A stretch of DNA of 39,363 nt, taken from assembly GCA_022844015.1 (NCBI GenBank), contig JALHMO010000056.1:1-39363 (forward strand). Reading direction: 5' to 3'. Below the pieces are notes generated by a model. That model saw only the letters and a list, made by a program, of their open reading frames with translations. It was not told the origin of the DNA and did no database searches. Below are positions 17,323 to 25,674 of this stretch, piece by piece. Position 1 is the stretch's first letter, and each line of letters opens with the position of its first letter. The position numbers and the translations under genes are program-made. The DNA is from Reyranella sp. Lineage in GTDB: Bacteria > Pseudomonadota > Alphaproteobacteria > Reyranellales > Reyranellaceae.

Positions 17323-18011
17323 CCGGCGACCCGTTCGGCGGCGCGACGCACCACCCAGGCGAGGGCGTTGACCATCAGGACGATCGCCATCAGCACGATG
17401 CCAAGGCCGATCGCCAGCGGCAGGTCGCCCTTCGACGTCTCGAGCGCGATCGCCGTGGTCATGGTCCGGGTGTGGCCCTCGATATTCCCGCCGACGATGA
17501 TGACGGCGCCGACCTCCGCCGCGGCGCGGCCGAAGCCTGCCAGCAGGGCGGTGATCAGGCTGAAGCGGGCATCCCAGATCAGGGTGCCGACCCTGCCCGG
17601 CCATGGAACGTTCATCGCCGTGAGCTCGTCGCGATACTCGAGCCAGAGATCCTCGATCGTCTGGCGCGACAGGGCGGCGATGATCGGCGCGACCAGGATG
17701 GTCTGGGCGATCACCATCGCCTGCGGCGTGAACAGGAGCCCCCACGCACCGAGCGGTCCGGAGCGCGACAGGGCGAGATAGACCAGCAGGCCGATCACGA
17801 CTGGCGGCAGCCCCATCAGGGTGTTCAGCAGCACGATGGCGCCGTCGCGGCCGCGAAACGACGTCAAGGCGATCAGCGCGCCCAGCGGCACGCCGATCAG
17901 CGCGGCGAGAAGCACCGCCGACAGGCTGACGATCATCGCCAGCAGGACGATCGAGAACAAGGCCGGATCGCCGCTCAGCACAAGTTGCAGGGCTGAAGCA
18001 TTGTCAGGCAT
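17319..18011 (-). CDS. tupB: Oxyanion ABC transporter permease (TupB-like)
   Basis: A 230-residue inner-membrane permease of the molybdate/tungstate/sulfate class, with about five transmembrane helices (near 18-45, 58-83, 88-115, 150-178 and 195-218). The cytoplasmic coupling loop has the EAA-type pattern AGFGRAAAEVGAVIIVGGNI. It pairs with the 4-nt-overlapping ATPase gene. Its start lies only 15 nt after the stop of the senA-like gene, so transcription from senA should run through tupBCA. I see no promoter signal in that gap. Confidence 0.9.
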   Translation of the reverse strand: MPDNASALQLVLSGDPALFSIVLLAMIVSLSAVLLAALIGVPLGALIALTSFRGRDGAIVLLNTLMGLPPVVIGLLVYLALSRSGPLGAWGLLFTPQAMVIAQTILVAPIIAALSRQTIEDLWLEYRDELTAMNVPWPGRVGTLIWDARFSLITALLAGFGRAAAEVGAVIIVGGNIEGHTRTMTTAIALETSKGDLPLAIGLGIVLMAIVLMVNALAWVVRRAAERVAG

Positions 18012-18026
18012 CGATCGGACCGGCGA

Positions 18027-19346
18027 TCACACTGCGCAGGTGCGGAAGCCCGCGAAGACGTCGCAGCGGTCGGGCGTGAAGAAGTTGCGATAGGCCGGCC
18101 GGGCGATGCGCGCGCTGGTCGCCCAGCAGCCGCCGCGCAGCACCTTGCGCGAGCCGAACCACGGCTGCGAGTAATCCTCGTAGGGATCGGCGGCAAAACC
18201 GGCGAAGGGCAGGAAGTCGGAGGACGTCCACTCCCACACGTTGCCGATCATCTGCCGGCAGCCGAAGGCGCTGTCGCCGTCGGGGGAGGCACCGACATCG
18301 ACCGGTGCGTCGTGCGCAAAGTCGAGATTGGCGTGGAGCGGCGACGGATGTGCATCGCCCCAAGGCCAGCGCCGCCGGCCGCCCGCCAGGCGCGTCCGGT
18401 CTGCCGATGGCACGCCGACGGCGGCAGCTTCCCATTCGGCCTCGCTCGGCAGGCGCCGCCCGGCCCAGCGGCACCACGCGTCCGCCTCGAACCAGGACAC
18501 GAAGACGACCGGCGCGTGCGGCGCGATCTCCTCGGGCTGGCGATAGCGGCGCGCCGTCCAGACGCCATCGCGCCTGGGAAGCCAGTAGACCGGGCGCTCG
18601 GCGTTGCGGCGCTCGCGCCACGCCCATCCGGCATCGCTCCAGAACTCTCGCGCCCGATATCCGCCGGCCTCGATGAAGGCAGCAAAGTCGGCGTTGGTGA
18701 CGGGCGCGCGGGCGATCCTGAAGGGCGATAGGACGGTCTCGTGCGCCCATTTCTCGTTGTCGAAGACGAAGCCATCGGCGGGCGTCGAGCTGAGCCACCA
18801 GCTGCCGCCGGGAACTGAGACGTCGCCGGGCAAGGCTCCGCCGGCCAGCGGAGGCGCCTTCCCCAGCCCGACCGGAGGGGCATAGGCCAGGGTCTGGCGC
18901 GTATAGGTCAGGGCCTCGACGTGCATGTCCTCGTGGCGGATGGCGAGCTCGTAGAAGTAGCGCGCATTCTCGTCGGCCGTGGCCAGCAGCTCCTCCTGCC
19001 GGGCGAGGACGTCCGCCATGTAGGCGAAGGTGCCGGCACGGTCCGGCAGGTCGAGCTGCCAGCGCGTGGCGTGCGGCACGGCGCTCGAATCCCACAGCCT
19101 GTCGGCGCGCTCGATCAGCGGTGCGCGTCCGGCGGCGTGGCGCAACGTCCAGTATTCGTGGAACCAGGCGACATGACCGATCTCCCACAGCACGGGGTTG
19201 ACGATGTCGAGGCGCGGCCCCGACAATTCGGCCGATGCCAGATCTTCCGTCAAACGCCGCGTGCGAAGACGGGCCTCGCGCAGTTGCGCCCCGAGCTCGG
19301 CAGCGGACGCCCCGCTGGTCGCCCGATGGGCTTGGCCATGTTCCAT
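18027..19346 (-). CDS. senA: Selenoneine synthase SenA (EgtB-like nonheme iron C-Se/C-S ligase)
   Basis: A 439-residue two-domain enzyme. The N-terminal DinB_2-like domain holds the iron-binding histidines H58 (WEIGHVAWFHEYW), H138 and H142 (IRHEDMHVEAL). The C-terminal domain is formylglycine-generating-enzyme/C-type-lectin-like (about 170-439), with FVSWFEADAWCRWAGRRLP, IGNVWEWTSSDF and a final FFTPDRCDVFAGFRTC. EgtB joins a sulfur donor to trimethylhistidine; SenA uses a selenosugar to make selenoneine. I assign SenA because its partner is a SenB-type glycosyltransferase and no EgtD methyltransferase is adjacent. ATG at 19346 has AAGGA 8 nt upstream; an ATG at 19352 is too close to that site. 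Its start codon overlaps that of senB on the other strand. A tungstate-type importer follows 15 nt downstream. EgtB proper remains the main alternative. Confidence 0.82.
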   Translation of the reverse strand: MEHGQAHRATSGASAAELGAQLREARLRTRRLTEDLASAELSGPRLDIVNPVLWEIGHVAWFHEYWTLRHAAGRAPLIERADRLWDSSAVPHATRWQLDLPDRAGTFAYMADVLARQEELLATADENARYFYELAIRHEDMHVEALTYTRQTLAYAPPVGLGKAPPLAGGALPGDVSVPGGSWWLSSTPADGFVFDNEKWAHETVLSPFRIARAPVTNADFAAFIEAGGYRAREFWSDAGWAWRERRNAERPVYWLPRRDGVWTARRYRQPEEIAPHAPVVFVSWFEADAWCRWAGRRLPSEAEWEAAAVGVPSADRTRLAGGRRRWPWGDAHPSPLHANLDFAHDAPVDVGASPDGDSAFGCRQMIGNVWEWTSSDFLPFAGFAADPYEDYSQPWFGSRKVLRGGCWATSARIARPAYRNFFTPDRCDVFAGFRTCAV

Positions 19347-20301
19347 GAACATCGTCCTTATCACACCGTCGGGTCCGACTTCACGCACCGGCAACCGGGT
19401 CGCCGCGACCCGGTGGGCACGCATCCTGCGCCGTCTCGGCCATCGGGTGCACCTGGCAGGCGACTATGACGGCCGGCCTGCCGACCTCATGGTGGCCGTG
19501 CACGCCTGGCGCAGTGCCAAGCCGATTGCCGACTTCAAGATGTGCCATCCCGGACGGCCGCTGATCCTGCAGCTGAGCGGTACCGACCTCTATGAGTACC
19601 TGTCGAGCGATCCGGCGCCGACGCTGCGTTCCATGGAGTTGGCCGACCGCCTGGTGGCGTTGAACGACCTCGCGTGGCGCGTCGTGCCCCGGCATCTGCG
19701 GGCGCGCCTCGCGGTCATTCACCAGTCGGCGACGCCGCTGCCCAACGGCAACCGGCCCAGCCGGCGTGCCGTGATCGTCTCGGTGATCGGCCACCTGCGC
19801 GACGTCAAGGATCCCCTGCGGGCCGCCCGGGCGGCGCGCCTCCTGCCGGCGGACAGCCGCATTCGTGTCGCGCAGGTGGGTCGTGCCTATACCGACTCGT
19901 GGGCAGGCGAGGCGACGGCCGAGATGGCGGCCAATCCGCGTTATCTCTGGCACGGCGACGTTCCCGCGGCGTCGGTGCGCCGGCTGCTGGCCCGCAGCCA
20001 CGCCATGGTCATCTCGTCGTCGAGCGAAGGCGGCGCAAATGTCGTCTCGGAAGCCATCGTTGCCGGCGTCCCGGTGCTCGCTTCGCGCGTGGATGGCAAT
20101 GTCGGGCTGCTCGGCGGCGACTATCCCGGCTATTTTCCGGTCGGCGGCACGGAGAAGCTTGCCCGCCTGATGCGGCGAATCGAATGCGAGCCGGCCTTCG
20201 TCACCCGGCTCCGTCGTGCGCTGCGCGAGCGTGCGCCGCTGTTTCGGCCGGCGCGCGAGATCGTCGCCTGGCGCCGCCTGCTTGCCGGCCTGCCCGACTG
20301 A
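19345..20301 (+). CDS. senB: Selenosugar synthase SenB (GT4-type glycosyltransferase family)
   Basis: A 318-residue GT-B-fold glycosyltransferase-like protein. The N-terminus MNIVLITPSGPTSRTGNRVA is typical of the SenB family (earlier known as the TIGR04348 putative glycosyltransferases). The donor-site EX7E pair is E228/E236 in SSEGGANVVSEAI, as in GT4 enzymes. SenB couples selenophosphate with a UDP-sugar to give a selenosugar, which SenA then uses. The gene is divergent from senA, with start codons overlapping in CATG at 19344-19347. It lacks a clear ribosome binding site, and any promoter must lie inside senA coding DNA. The selenophosphate synthetase-like SenC is not in this window, so selenophosphate must come from SelD or a distant senC. 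Confidence 0.83.
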   Translation: MNIVLITPSGPTSRTGNRVAATRWARILRRLGHRVHLAGDYDGRPADLMVAVHAWRSAKPIADFKMCHPGRPLILQLSGTDLYEYLSSDPAPTLRSMELADRLVALNDLAWRVVPRHLRARLAVIHQSATPLPNGNRPSRRAVIVSVIGHLRDVKDPLRAARAARLLPADSRIRVAQVGRAYTDSWAGEATAEMAANPRYLWHGDVPAASVRRLLARSHAMVISSSSEGGANVVSEAIVAGVPVLASRVDGNVGLLGGDYPGYFPVGGTEKLARLMRRIECEPAFVTRLRRALRERAPLFRPAREIVAWRRLLAGLPD

Positions 20302-20311
20302 CCGAGGTCGC

Positions 20312-20545
20312 TCAGTCCGGGGCCACGGTGAGGAGGTTCACGAGGCGGCGGATCGCAGGTGCAGCGAGGAGGACGACCGGGATCATGGTCGCCCAGGCGA
20401 TCATCCAGGACATCAGCCAGTGTCGCAGGAAAGTCGCCTCGGCGACGAAGGGCGCACAGGCGATCGCCGCGGCCACCGCCGAGGTCAGCCCGGACTGAAT
20501 GACGCCGAACACGAAGTGCCCATGATGCCTGGGAATGCGTAACAT
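20312..20545 (-). CDS. DUF2798 small membrane protein
   Basis: A 77-residue protein with two predicted transmembrane helices (about 11-31 and 43-65). It starts MLRIPRHHGHFVF, includes WLMSWMIAWATMIPVVLLAAP and ends IRRLVNLLTV, matching the DUF2798 pattern. Function is unknown. ATG at 20545 has GAGG about 7 nt upstream. It converges on senB with 10 nt between stops. No link to selenium metabolism is implied beyond position. Confidence 0.8.
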   Translation of the reverse strand: MLRIPRHHGHFVFGVIQSGLTSAVAAAIACAPFVAEATFLRHWLMSWMIAWATMIPVVLLAAPAIRRLVNLLTVAPD

Positions 20546-20737
20546 GCTTTCGCCTCATGCCCGATTGGGGAGCGCTGCGATGACGGCCGGACACGCAATC
20601 TTTGCGCCGTTCTGCCGAGCTGAATCGAATGCGCGACGCGATGTTGCGGCGCAGCACCGGAGCCGAGTGGCAAACCGCTGTTTCGCAGACGAATCTCAAC
20701 GGTTGCCGGGGTGCGCTGCCGTCCTAACGTGTCCGCC

Positions 20738-22243
20738 ATGGGATCGCTCTCGGCACGACAGTGGCTGATTCTGCTGTCGGTGCAGTTCACGACGATCCTG
20801 TTCGGGCTGACGGCAACCAGCGTCACCGTCATCCTGCCTCAGCTCAAGGGCGCGCTGTCCGCCACCCAGGACCAGATCTCCTGGGTGCTGACCTTCAATC
20901 TGGTGGCCACGGCCATCGCCACGCCGCTGACCGGCTGGCTCGCCGCCAGGCTCGGTTGGCGCACCTTGATGGTCTGCTCGGTGGTCGGGTTCACCGGCGC
21001 CTCGATGCTCTGCGGGCTGGTCGATTCGCTCGAGACCATGCTGGCGCTACGAGTGATGCAGGGCGCGTTCGGGGCGCCGATCTTTCCCATGGGACAGACC
21101 ATCCTGCTGGCCAGCTTCCATCGCCACCAGCATCCCTTCATCATCATGATGTGGGGCGTCGGTGGCGTGATGGGGCCGATCCTCGGGCCGACGTTCGGTG
21201 GCCTGGTCTCGGAGCTGCTGAGCTGGCGCTGGACGTTCTTCCTCATCCTGCCGCTCGGCGCGATCGCGGCGTTGACGGTGGTCCTCGCCCTCACCGATCG
21301 CGAGAAGGGGACGGCACAGCGCTTCGACCTTGTCGGCTTCGTCTTCATCGGCCTGGCGATCGCCGGCGCCCAGCTGATGTTCGATCGTGGCCAGCGCAAC
21401 GACTGGTTCCAGTCGCCTGAGATCATCGCCGAGTGCATCGTCGCCGTGGTTTTCTCGATCATGTTCGCGATCCACATGGCGACGGCGCCGGCTCCCATCT
21501 TCCAGCCTGCCCTGTTCAGGGATCGCAACTTCGTCGTCGGCACCGCCCTCGTGCTCGTCATGGGCATGCTGCAGTACACGCCCATGGTGCTGTTCCCGCC
21601 CCTGCTGCAGGACCTGATGGGCTATCCGGAGGCGATGATCGGCTATCTCGTCGCCGCGCGCGGGCTCGGCAACCTGGCCTCGTTCTGTGTCGTCGCCCAG
21701 CTGACCCGCTTCAACCCGCGGCTCTGCCTGTGCCTGGGCCTCGGCATCCAGGCGGTCGCCGGGCTGTGGATGGGCTCGTTCGGCATCACGCTCACCTCGC
21801 AGGACGTGATGTGGAGCAACATCCTGCACGGCTTCGGGTTCGGGCTCTGCTACACGCCGATGGCCGTGCTTTCGTTCTCGACCCTGCCGATCCCCCTTAT
21901 GACCCAGGGCAACGCCCTGTTCTCGCTGATCCGCATGCTGGGCAGCAGCATCTTCGTTTCCCTGACGCTGGTCGTTTTCGCCCATTCGACGGCCGAGGCC
22001 AGCGTCAACCTCGCGAGCTCCGTGACGCTGTTCACCCGCGATCTGCTGGGGCCCTGGATCACGATCTTCGGCGATCCCGGCGGCCGCGACGTGCTCGCCC
22101 GCCTGGCCTCGGAGATGCAGCGCCAGGCCAGCATGATCGGCTTCATCAACGCCTTTCATCTCTTGACGCTGGTGCCGCTCGTAACGGCGCCGCTCGCCCT
22201 GCTGTTCGTGGTCAACCGTGCGTCCGGCCGCGAGCGGCCGTAA
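20738..22243 (+). CDS. MFS exporter, DHA2 (EmrB/QacA-like) family
   Basis: A drug:H+ antiporter-type permease of about 501 residues with roughly 14 transmembrane helices. TM1 (WLILLSVQFTTILFG), the motif A-like loop GWLAARLGWRTLMVCSV and motif C-like glycines in GVGGVMGPILGPTFGG place it in the DHA2 subfamily. I prefer ATG at 20738, starting MGSLSARQW as in relatives, although GTG at 20711 in the same frame is possible; neither has a strong ribosome binding site. It is followed after 16 nt by an esterase gene, so export and hydrolysis of an ester compound may be linked. The cargo is unknown. Confidence 0.9.
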   Translation: MGSLSARQWLILLSVQFTTILFGLTATSVTVILPQLKGALSATQDQISWVLTFNLVATAIATPLTGWLAARLGWRTLMVCSVVGFTGASMLCGLVDSLETMLALRVMQGAFGAPIFPMGQTILLASFHRHQHPFIIMMWGVGGVMGPILGPTFGGLVSELLSWRWTFFLILPLGAIAALTVVLALTDREKGTAQRFDLVGFVFIGLAIAGAQLMFDRGQRNDWFQSPEIIAECIVAVVFSIMFAIHMATAPAPIFQPALFRDRNFVVGTALVLVMGMLQYTPMVLFPPLLQDLMGYPEAMIGYLVAARGLGNLASFCVVAQLTRFNPRLCLCLGLGIQAVAGLWMGSFGITLTSQDVMWSNILHGFGFGLCYTPMAVLSFSTLPIPLMTQGNALFSLIRMLGSSIFVSLTLVVFAHSTAEASVNLASSVTLFTRDLLGPWITIFGDPGGRDVLARLASEMQRQASMIGFINAFHLLTLVPLVTAPLALLFVVNRASGRERP

Positions 22244-22259
22244 AGAAGGAGACGAAGCC

Positions 22260-23192
22260 ATGCCTGTCGATCCGCAGATCCAGATACTGCTCGAGCGCGG
22301 CAGCGGCGTGCCGGCGACGCATACGCTGCCGGTAGCCGAGGCGCGGCGGCTCTACGAGGCGCGCATCGCGGCGATGGCGAAGCCGGCCGGGGTGGCCGAT
22401 GTCGCGATGCTCGGCATCGACGGGCCGGGCGGCCCGCTCGCGGTGCGCCTGTACACGCCGCACGGCCAGGGGCCGTTCCCGCTGATGGTGTTTTTTCACG
22501 GCAGCGGCTTCGTGCTGTGCAGCCTCGACACGCACGACAGCATGTGCCGCAATCTGGCGGCGGGCATCGGCTGCGTGGTGGCCTCGGTCGACTACCGCCT
22601 CGCGCCCGAGCACAAGTTCCCGGCCGGGCCCGACGATTGCCTCGTCGCGACGCGCTGGCTGGGCGCGCATGCCGCCGAGATCGGCGCCGATCCATCGCGC
22701 ATCATGGTGGCCGGCGACAGCGCCGGCGGCAATATGGCGGCCGTCACCGCGCTCCGCCTGCGCGACGAGGGCGGCCCGGGGATATGTGGCCAGATGCTGC
22801 TCTATCCGGTGACCGACTACCACACGCCGGGCACGCCATCCTATGCCGAGAACGCCGACGGCTACGGGCTGACCCGCAGCACCATGGAATGGTTCTGGCA
22901 CCACTACCTCGGCGATCCGGCCGAGGCCGGCAACCCGCACGCCTCGCCGCTGCGCGCGCCGAGCCTCGAGCGGCTGCCGCCAGCCTATGTCGTCAGCGCC
23001 GAGTACGATCCGCTGCGCGACGAGGCGGAGCGGTATGGCGAGCGATTGCGCGATGCCGGGGTGCCGGTCGAGATCGTGCGCTGCGCCGGCATGAACCACG
23101 GCTTCCTGTTCTGGGTCGGCATCGTCGATGGTGCCGACAAGTCGATGGCGGCCGCCTGCGCCTGGGCGCGGCGGACGTTCGGCAAGCAATGA
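22260..23192 (+). CDS. Alpha/beta hydrolase, hormone-sensitive-lipase family esterase
   Basis: A 310-residue cytosolic carboxylesterase-like enzyme. The oxyanion-hole motif HGGG appears as HGSG (80-83). The catalytic triad is S154 in GDSAGGN, D250 in EYDPLRDE and H280 in GMNHGF. The DYRLAPEHKFPA segment is diagnostic of the HSL family. It hydrolyses short to medium acyl esters; the natural substrate is unknown. ATG at 22260 has AAGGAG at 8-nt spacing. It lies 16 nt after the MFS gene and is probably cotranscribed with it. It converges on the DUF4214 gene with only 7 nt between. Confidence 0.92.
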   Translation: MPVDPQIQILLERGSGVPATHTLPVAEARRLYEARIAAMAKPAGVADVAMLGIDGPGGPLAVRLYTPHGQGPFPLMVFFHGSGFVLCSLDTHDSMCRNLAAGIGCVVASVDYRLAPEHKFPAGPDDCLVATRWLGAHAAEIGADPSRIMVAGDSAGGNMAAVTALRLRDEGGPGICGQMLLYPVTDYHTPGTPSYAENADGYGLTRSTMEWFWHHYLGDPAEAGNPHASPLRAPSLERLPPAYVVSAEYDPLRDEAERYGERLRDAGVPVEIVRCAGMNHGFLFWVGIVDGADKSMAAACAWARRTFGKQ

Positions 23193-23199
23193 TCTCGTG

Positions 23200-25566
23200 C
23201 TAGCTGAGATCGCCGAGCACGAGGTTCTGCGCCTGCGCGATGCCGACCAGGAGGCTCTGCGGGTCGGACGTCACGCTCTGCAACAGCGCGGTGGCATCCG
23301 CAGCGTCGATCGCCGCAGACCAGGGCGAAGCGTAGAGCTGCTGGTCGTGGACGTATTCCAGGCTGACCGCGATCCGGTTCATCAGAGTCGAGATGTCCTG
23401 GCCTGCCGCGCTGTTCTGGGCGCCGGCCATGATGTCGACCAGGACCGTTCCGACGAAGCCGCCCGACGCCAGGGTCTGCTGGATCTGGTTCGTCCAATAG
23501 GTCAACCCTGCCGCGTCGGACAGGCGATTGAAGAGATTGTCGTAGACGCTGTCGATGAAGGCGCTGATCTGCGCCGGCGTCGAGCCTTGCGGGTCAGCCA
23601 GGAAGGGATAGAGCGCCGTGGCCTCGCTGCTGACGGCGAACGAGCTGGCGATGTTGGCGAGCACGGTGGCGACGTTGCCCTGGCCGGCGTTGAACTGATC
23701 GACCCAGAAGTCGAACCCGGCTGCGTCGGGCGCACGGCCGAAAAAGGCGTCGTAGTTGGCCGCAACCAGCTGCTCGGCATCGAGGGCGAGAAGGTCCAGG
23801 GTGGTCGTGGCGCCGGTCAGCACGGGAACGACGTAGATCTGCACGGTGGCGTCGGGGAGGTCGCCGTTGCCGGCATCGTAGCTGAACGAATCGACACCCG
23901 TGAACCCGGCGTCGGGGGTGTAGGAGAATGCGCCATTGACCGACAGTTGGTAGGTGCCATGCGCCGTGCTGCCGGAATGCGTAACGGACGTCACGTTGAC
24001 GTCGTTCGCCGTCACCCCGAGCGCGTCGTCGATCACCAGGGATTGGCCCTGCAGGACAATGTAGGCATCGTCGTGCACCGTGAGCGTCGCCGTGGCCGTC
24101 GTCGTCACGACGCTGTTGCCCGCGGCATTGCTGCCCACGCTGAACTGGTTGCCCGCATAGATGCCGTTGAGGCTGAGCTTCGCGATCTGCGTACCCGCCC
24201 CATTCACGATGGCGAGGGTGCCACCCGCGCCGCCGGCCTGTGTCCACACGGCATGGTCGAGGATGGTGTACTGGTCGTAGGCGAGCTCGATCGTGTCGCC
24301 CGCCGAGAAGCCCAGCAGGGTGGCGGCCGGCACGGCGGCGGCATTCTGCAGTTGAAGCGAGGAGCCGAAGCCATTGACGAAGGTCACCATCCCGCCGCCC
24401 GCGCTACCGGCGCCGGCGAGCGACACGGTCGCGTTGGCAATGCTGACGCCGCCGGTGAAGCTGTTGCCGGCACCGAGCTGGATCGTGCCCTCGCCCTGGA
24501 CATAGAGGCCGCCCGTGCCGGTCAGGACCTCGGCCTGCGTATTGTAGGCAACGCCGTCGAGCACCGGAGCGGCATCGGCGAAGGCGGTGACGACGAGATT
24601 GTTGCTGGCGTCGAGCATGCTGCCCGACAGGTCGATCGTGCCGGTGAGCCGTCCCGCGTTGATCAGGACGGCGGCGTCTCCGTTCTGGACGCCAGCGAGG
24701 GTATTGGCGAACCACGGGTCGCCGAGGTCGAAGCGGAACTGCAGGGGCGCGCCGTTCGCGTCGGTCGAGTACCACAACGTCCCGGTGCCCAGCCCGCCGG
24801 ACACCAGGCTGGATTGCGGGATGCCGGCCGGCAGGTTGGGCGGATTGGCGACCACCGGGGCGTAGTGCCGTGAATCGGCAATCGGCTGGGTGAAGGCAAC
24901 CTGACCGGTGGCGGCGTTTGCCGGAACATTGATGAAGTGCGCGATGTCGCTGCTGTCGACGACCGGCACGGCGTAGACGTGGGCCGCATTCGGCGACAGC
25001 CCGTCGCTCAGCGTCGTGCCCCAATCGGCTTGCGGGACCTCGACCGGTGCACCGACCACGATCATGGTGTGGCCGGTGTCCTGGGTCATGGCGAGCACCG
25101 AGCCGGAACTGGGGGGCGGTGCCGTCGGGGAATGCGTGGGATTGGTGTAGATCCCGGTTCCGTAGGCAATCAGGTCGCCGGCCTGGAGCGATCCGAAATC
25201 GGCGACAGTGACGAACCCGTTGCTGCCGTTCGCCATCTCGCCGAAGAAGTAGGACAGGACATCCGCGCGTGACCACGGCCACGCGCTTTCGTCGAGCGCT
25301 GGCTGGCCGCCGGGATTGAAGTAGGGGATCAGCCGGGCCGCTGACTCCACCGCTTGGTGGATTGGCGCCACGGTGTTCAGCGCATAGTTCACCCAGCCCG
25401 AGCAGTCGGTGTAGATGGTCGGCGTGCTGGTGCCGGTGAGCGTCGCGATCGGCTGGTCGTTGGCGTTCAGGCCGACGGTCTCGTAGGTGTAGGCGGTGTA
25501 GCCGCCATTCGCCGGATTGACGAGTTGCGCTACGGCCAATGCAAACTGCGCGAGAGGTGTCGACAC
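23200..25566 (-). CDS. Large secreted DUF4214 protein with NlpC/P60-like N-terminus
   Basis: About 788 residues from GTG at 25566, which has GGGG 7 nt upstream; GTG at 25599 would add 11 residues. There is no signal peptide, which fits type I secretion. Near residues 52-60 the segment YTDCSGWVNYA carries a nucleophile-like cysteine, and about 110 residues later TGHTMIVVG offers a histidine, with LQAGDLIAY between. This is the layout of NlpC/P60 cysteine amidases. A glycine/alanine-rich beta region (about 300-490) follows. Next is a cadherin/Ig-like repeat (VNGAFSYTPDAGFTGVDSFSY). The C-terminus has DUF4214 units (YDAFFGRAPDAAGFDFWV and YDNLFNRLSDAAGLTYW). A surface or matrix protein with wall-degrading potential is inferred; activity is unproven. 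Confidence 0.8.
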   Translation of the reverse strand: MSTPLAQFALAVAQLVNPANGGYTAYTYETVGLNANDQPIATLTGTSTPTIYTDCSGWVNYALNTVAPIHQAVESAARLIPYFNPGGQPALDESAWPWSRADVLSYFFGEMANGSNGFVTVADFGSLQAGDLIAYGTGIYTNPTHSPTAPPPSSGSVLAMTQDTGHTMIVVGAPVEVPQADWGTTLSDGLSPNAAHVYAVPVVDSSDIAHFINVPANAATGQVAFTQPIADSRHYAPVVANPPNLPAGIPQSSLVSGGLGTGTLWYSTDANGAPLQFRFDLGDPWFANTLAGVQNGDAAVLINAGRLTGTIDLSGSMLDASNNLVVTAFADAAPVLDGVAYNTQAEVLTGTGGLYVQGEGTIQLGAGNSFTGGVSIANATVSLAGAGSAGGGMVTFVNGFGSSLQLQNAAAVPAATLLGFSAGDTIELAYDQYTILDHAVWTQAGGAGGTLAIVNGAGTQIAKLSLNGIYAGNQFSVGSNAAGNSVVTTTATATLTVHDDAYIVLQGQSLVIDDALGVTANDVNVTSVTHSGSTAHGTYQLSVNGAFSYTPDAGFTGVDSFSYDAGNGDLPDATVQIYVVPVLTGATTTLDLLALDAEQLVAANYDAFFGRAPDAAGFDFWVDQFNAGQGNVATVLANIASSFAVSSEATALYPFLADPQGSTPAQISAFIDSVYDNLFNRLSDAAGLTYWTNQIQQTLASGGFVGTVLVDIMAGAQNSAAGQDISTLMNRIAVSLEYVHDQQLYASPWSAAIDAADATALLQSVTSDPQSLLVGIAQAQNLVLGDLS

Positions 25567-25674
25567 GGTTGACCCCAGATAGTTGCCTTCCCGGTGCACC
25601 TTCTAGCAAATCCACGTGACTGTTCAACTGACGTGACGTGCGACCCTGGGGCGAGTAACCCTCAGCATGGCCAG

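Noticed and set aside
18027..19346. Ergothioneine EgtB or ovothiol OvoA as the identity of this gene
   Set aside because: OvoA would carry an extra methyltransferase domain, which is absent, and no EgtD is adjacent. The SenB partner favours SenA. EgtB remains possible, so confidence was lowered.
23128..24873. 581-codon open frame on + opposite the DUF4214 gene
   Set aside because: Product composition is that of an antisense shadow; the minus strand has coherent DUF4214 and P60-like motifs.
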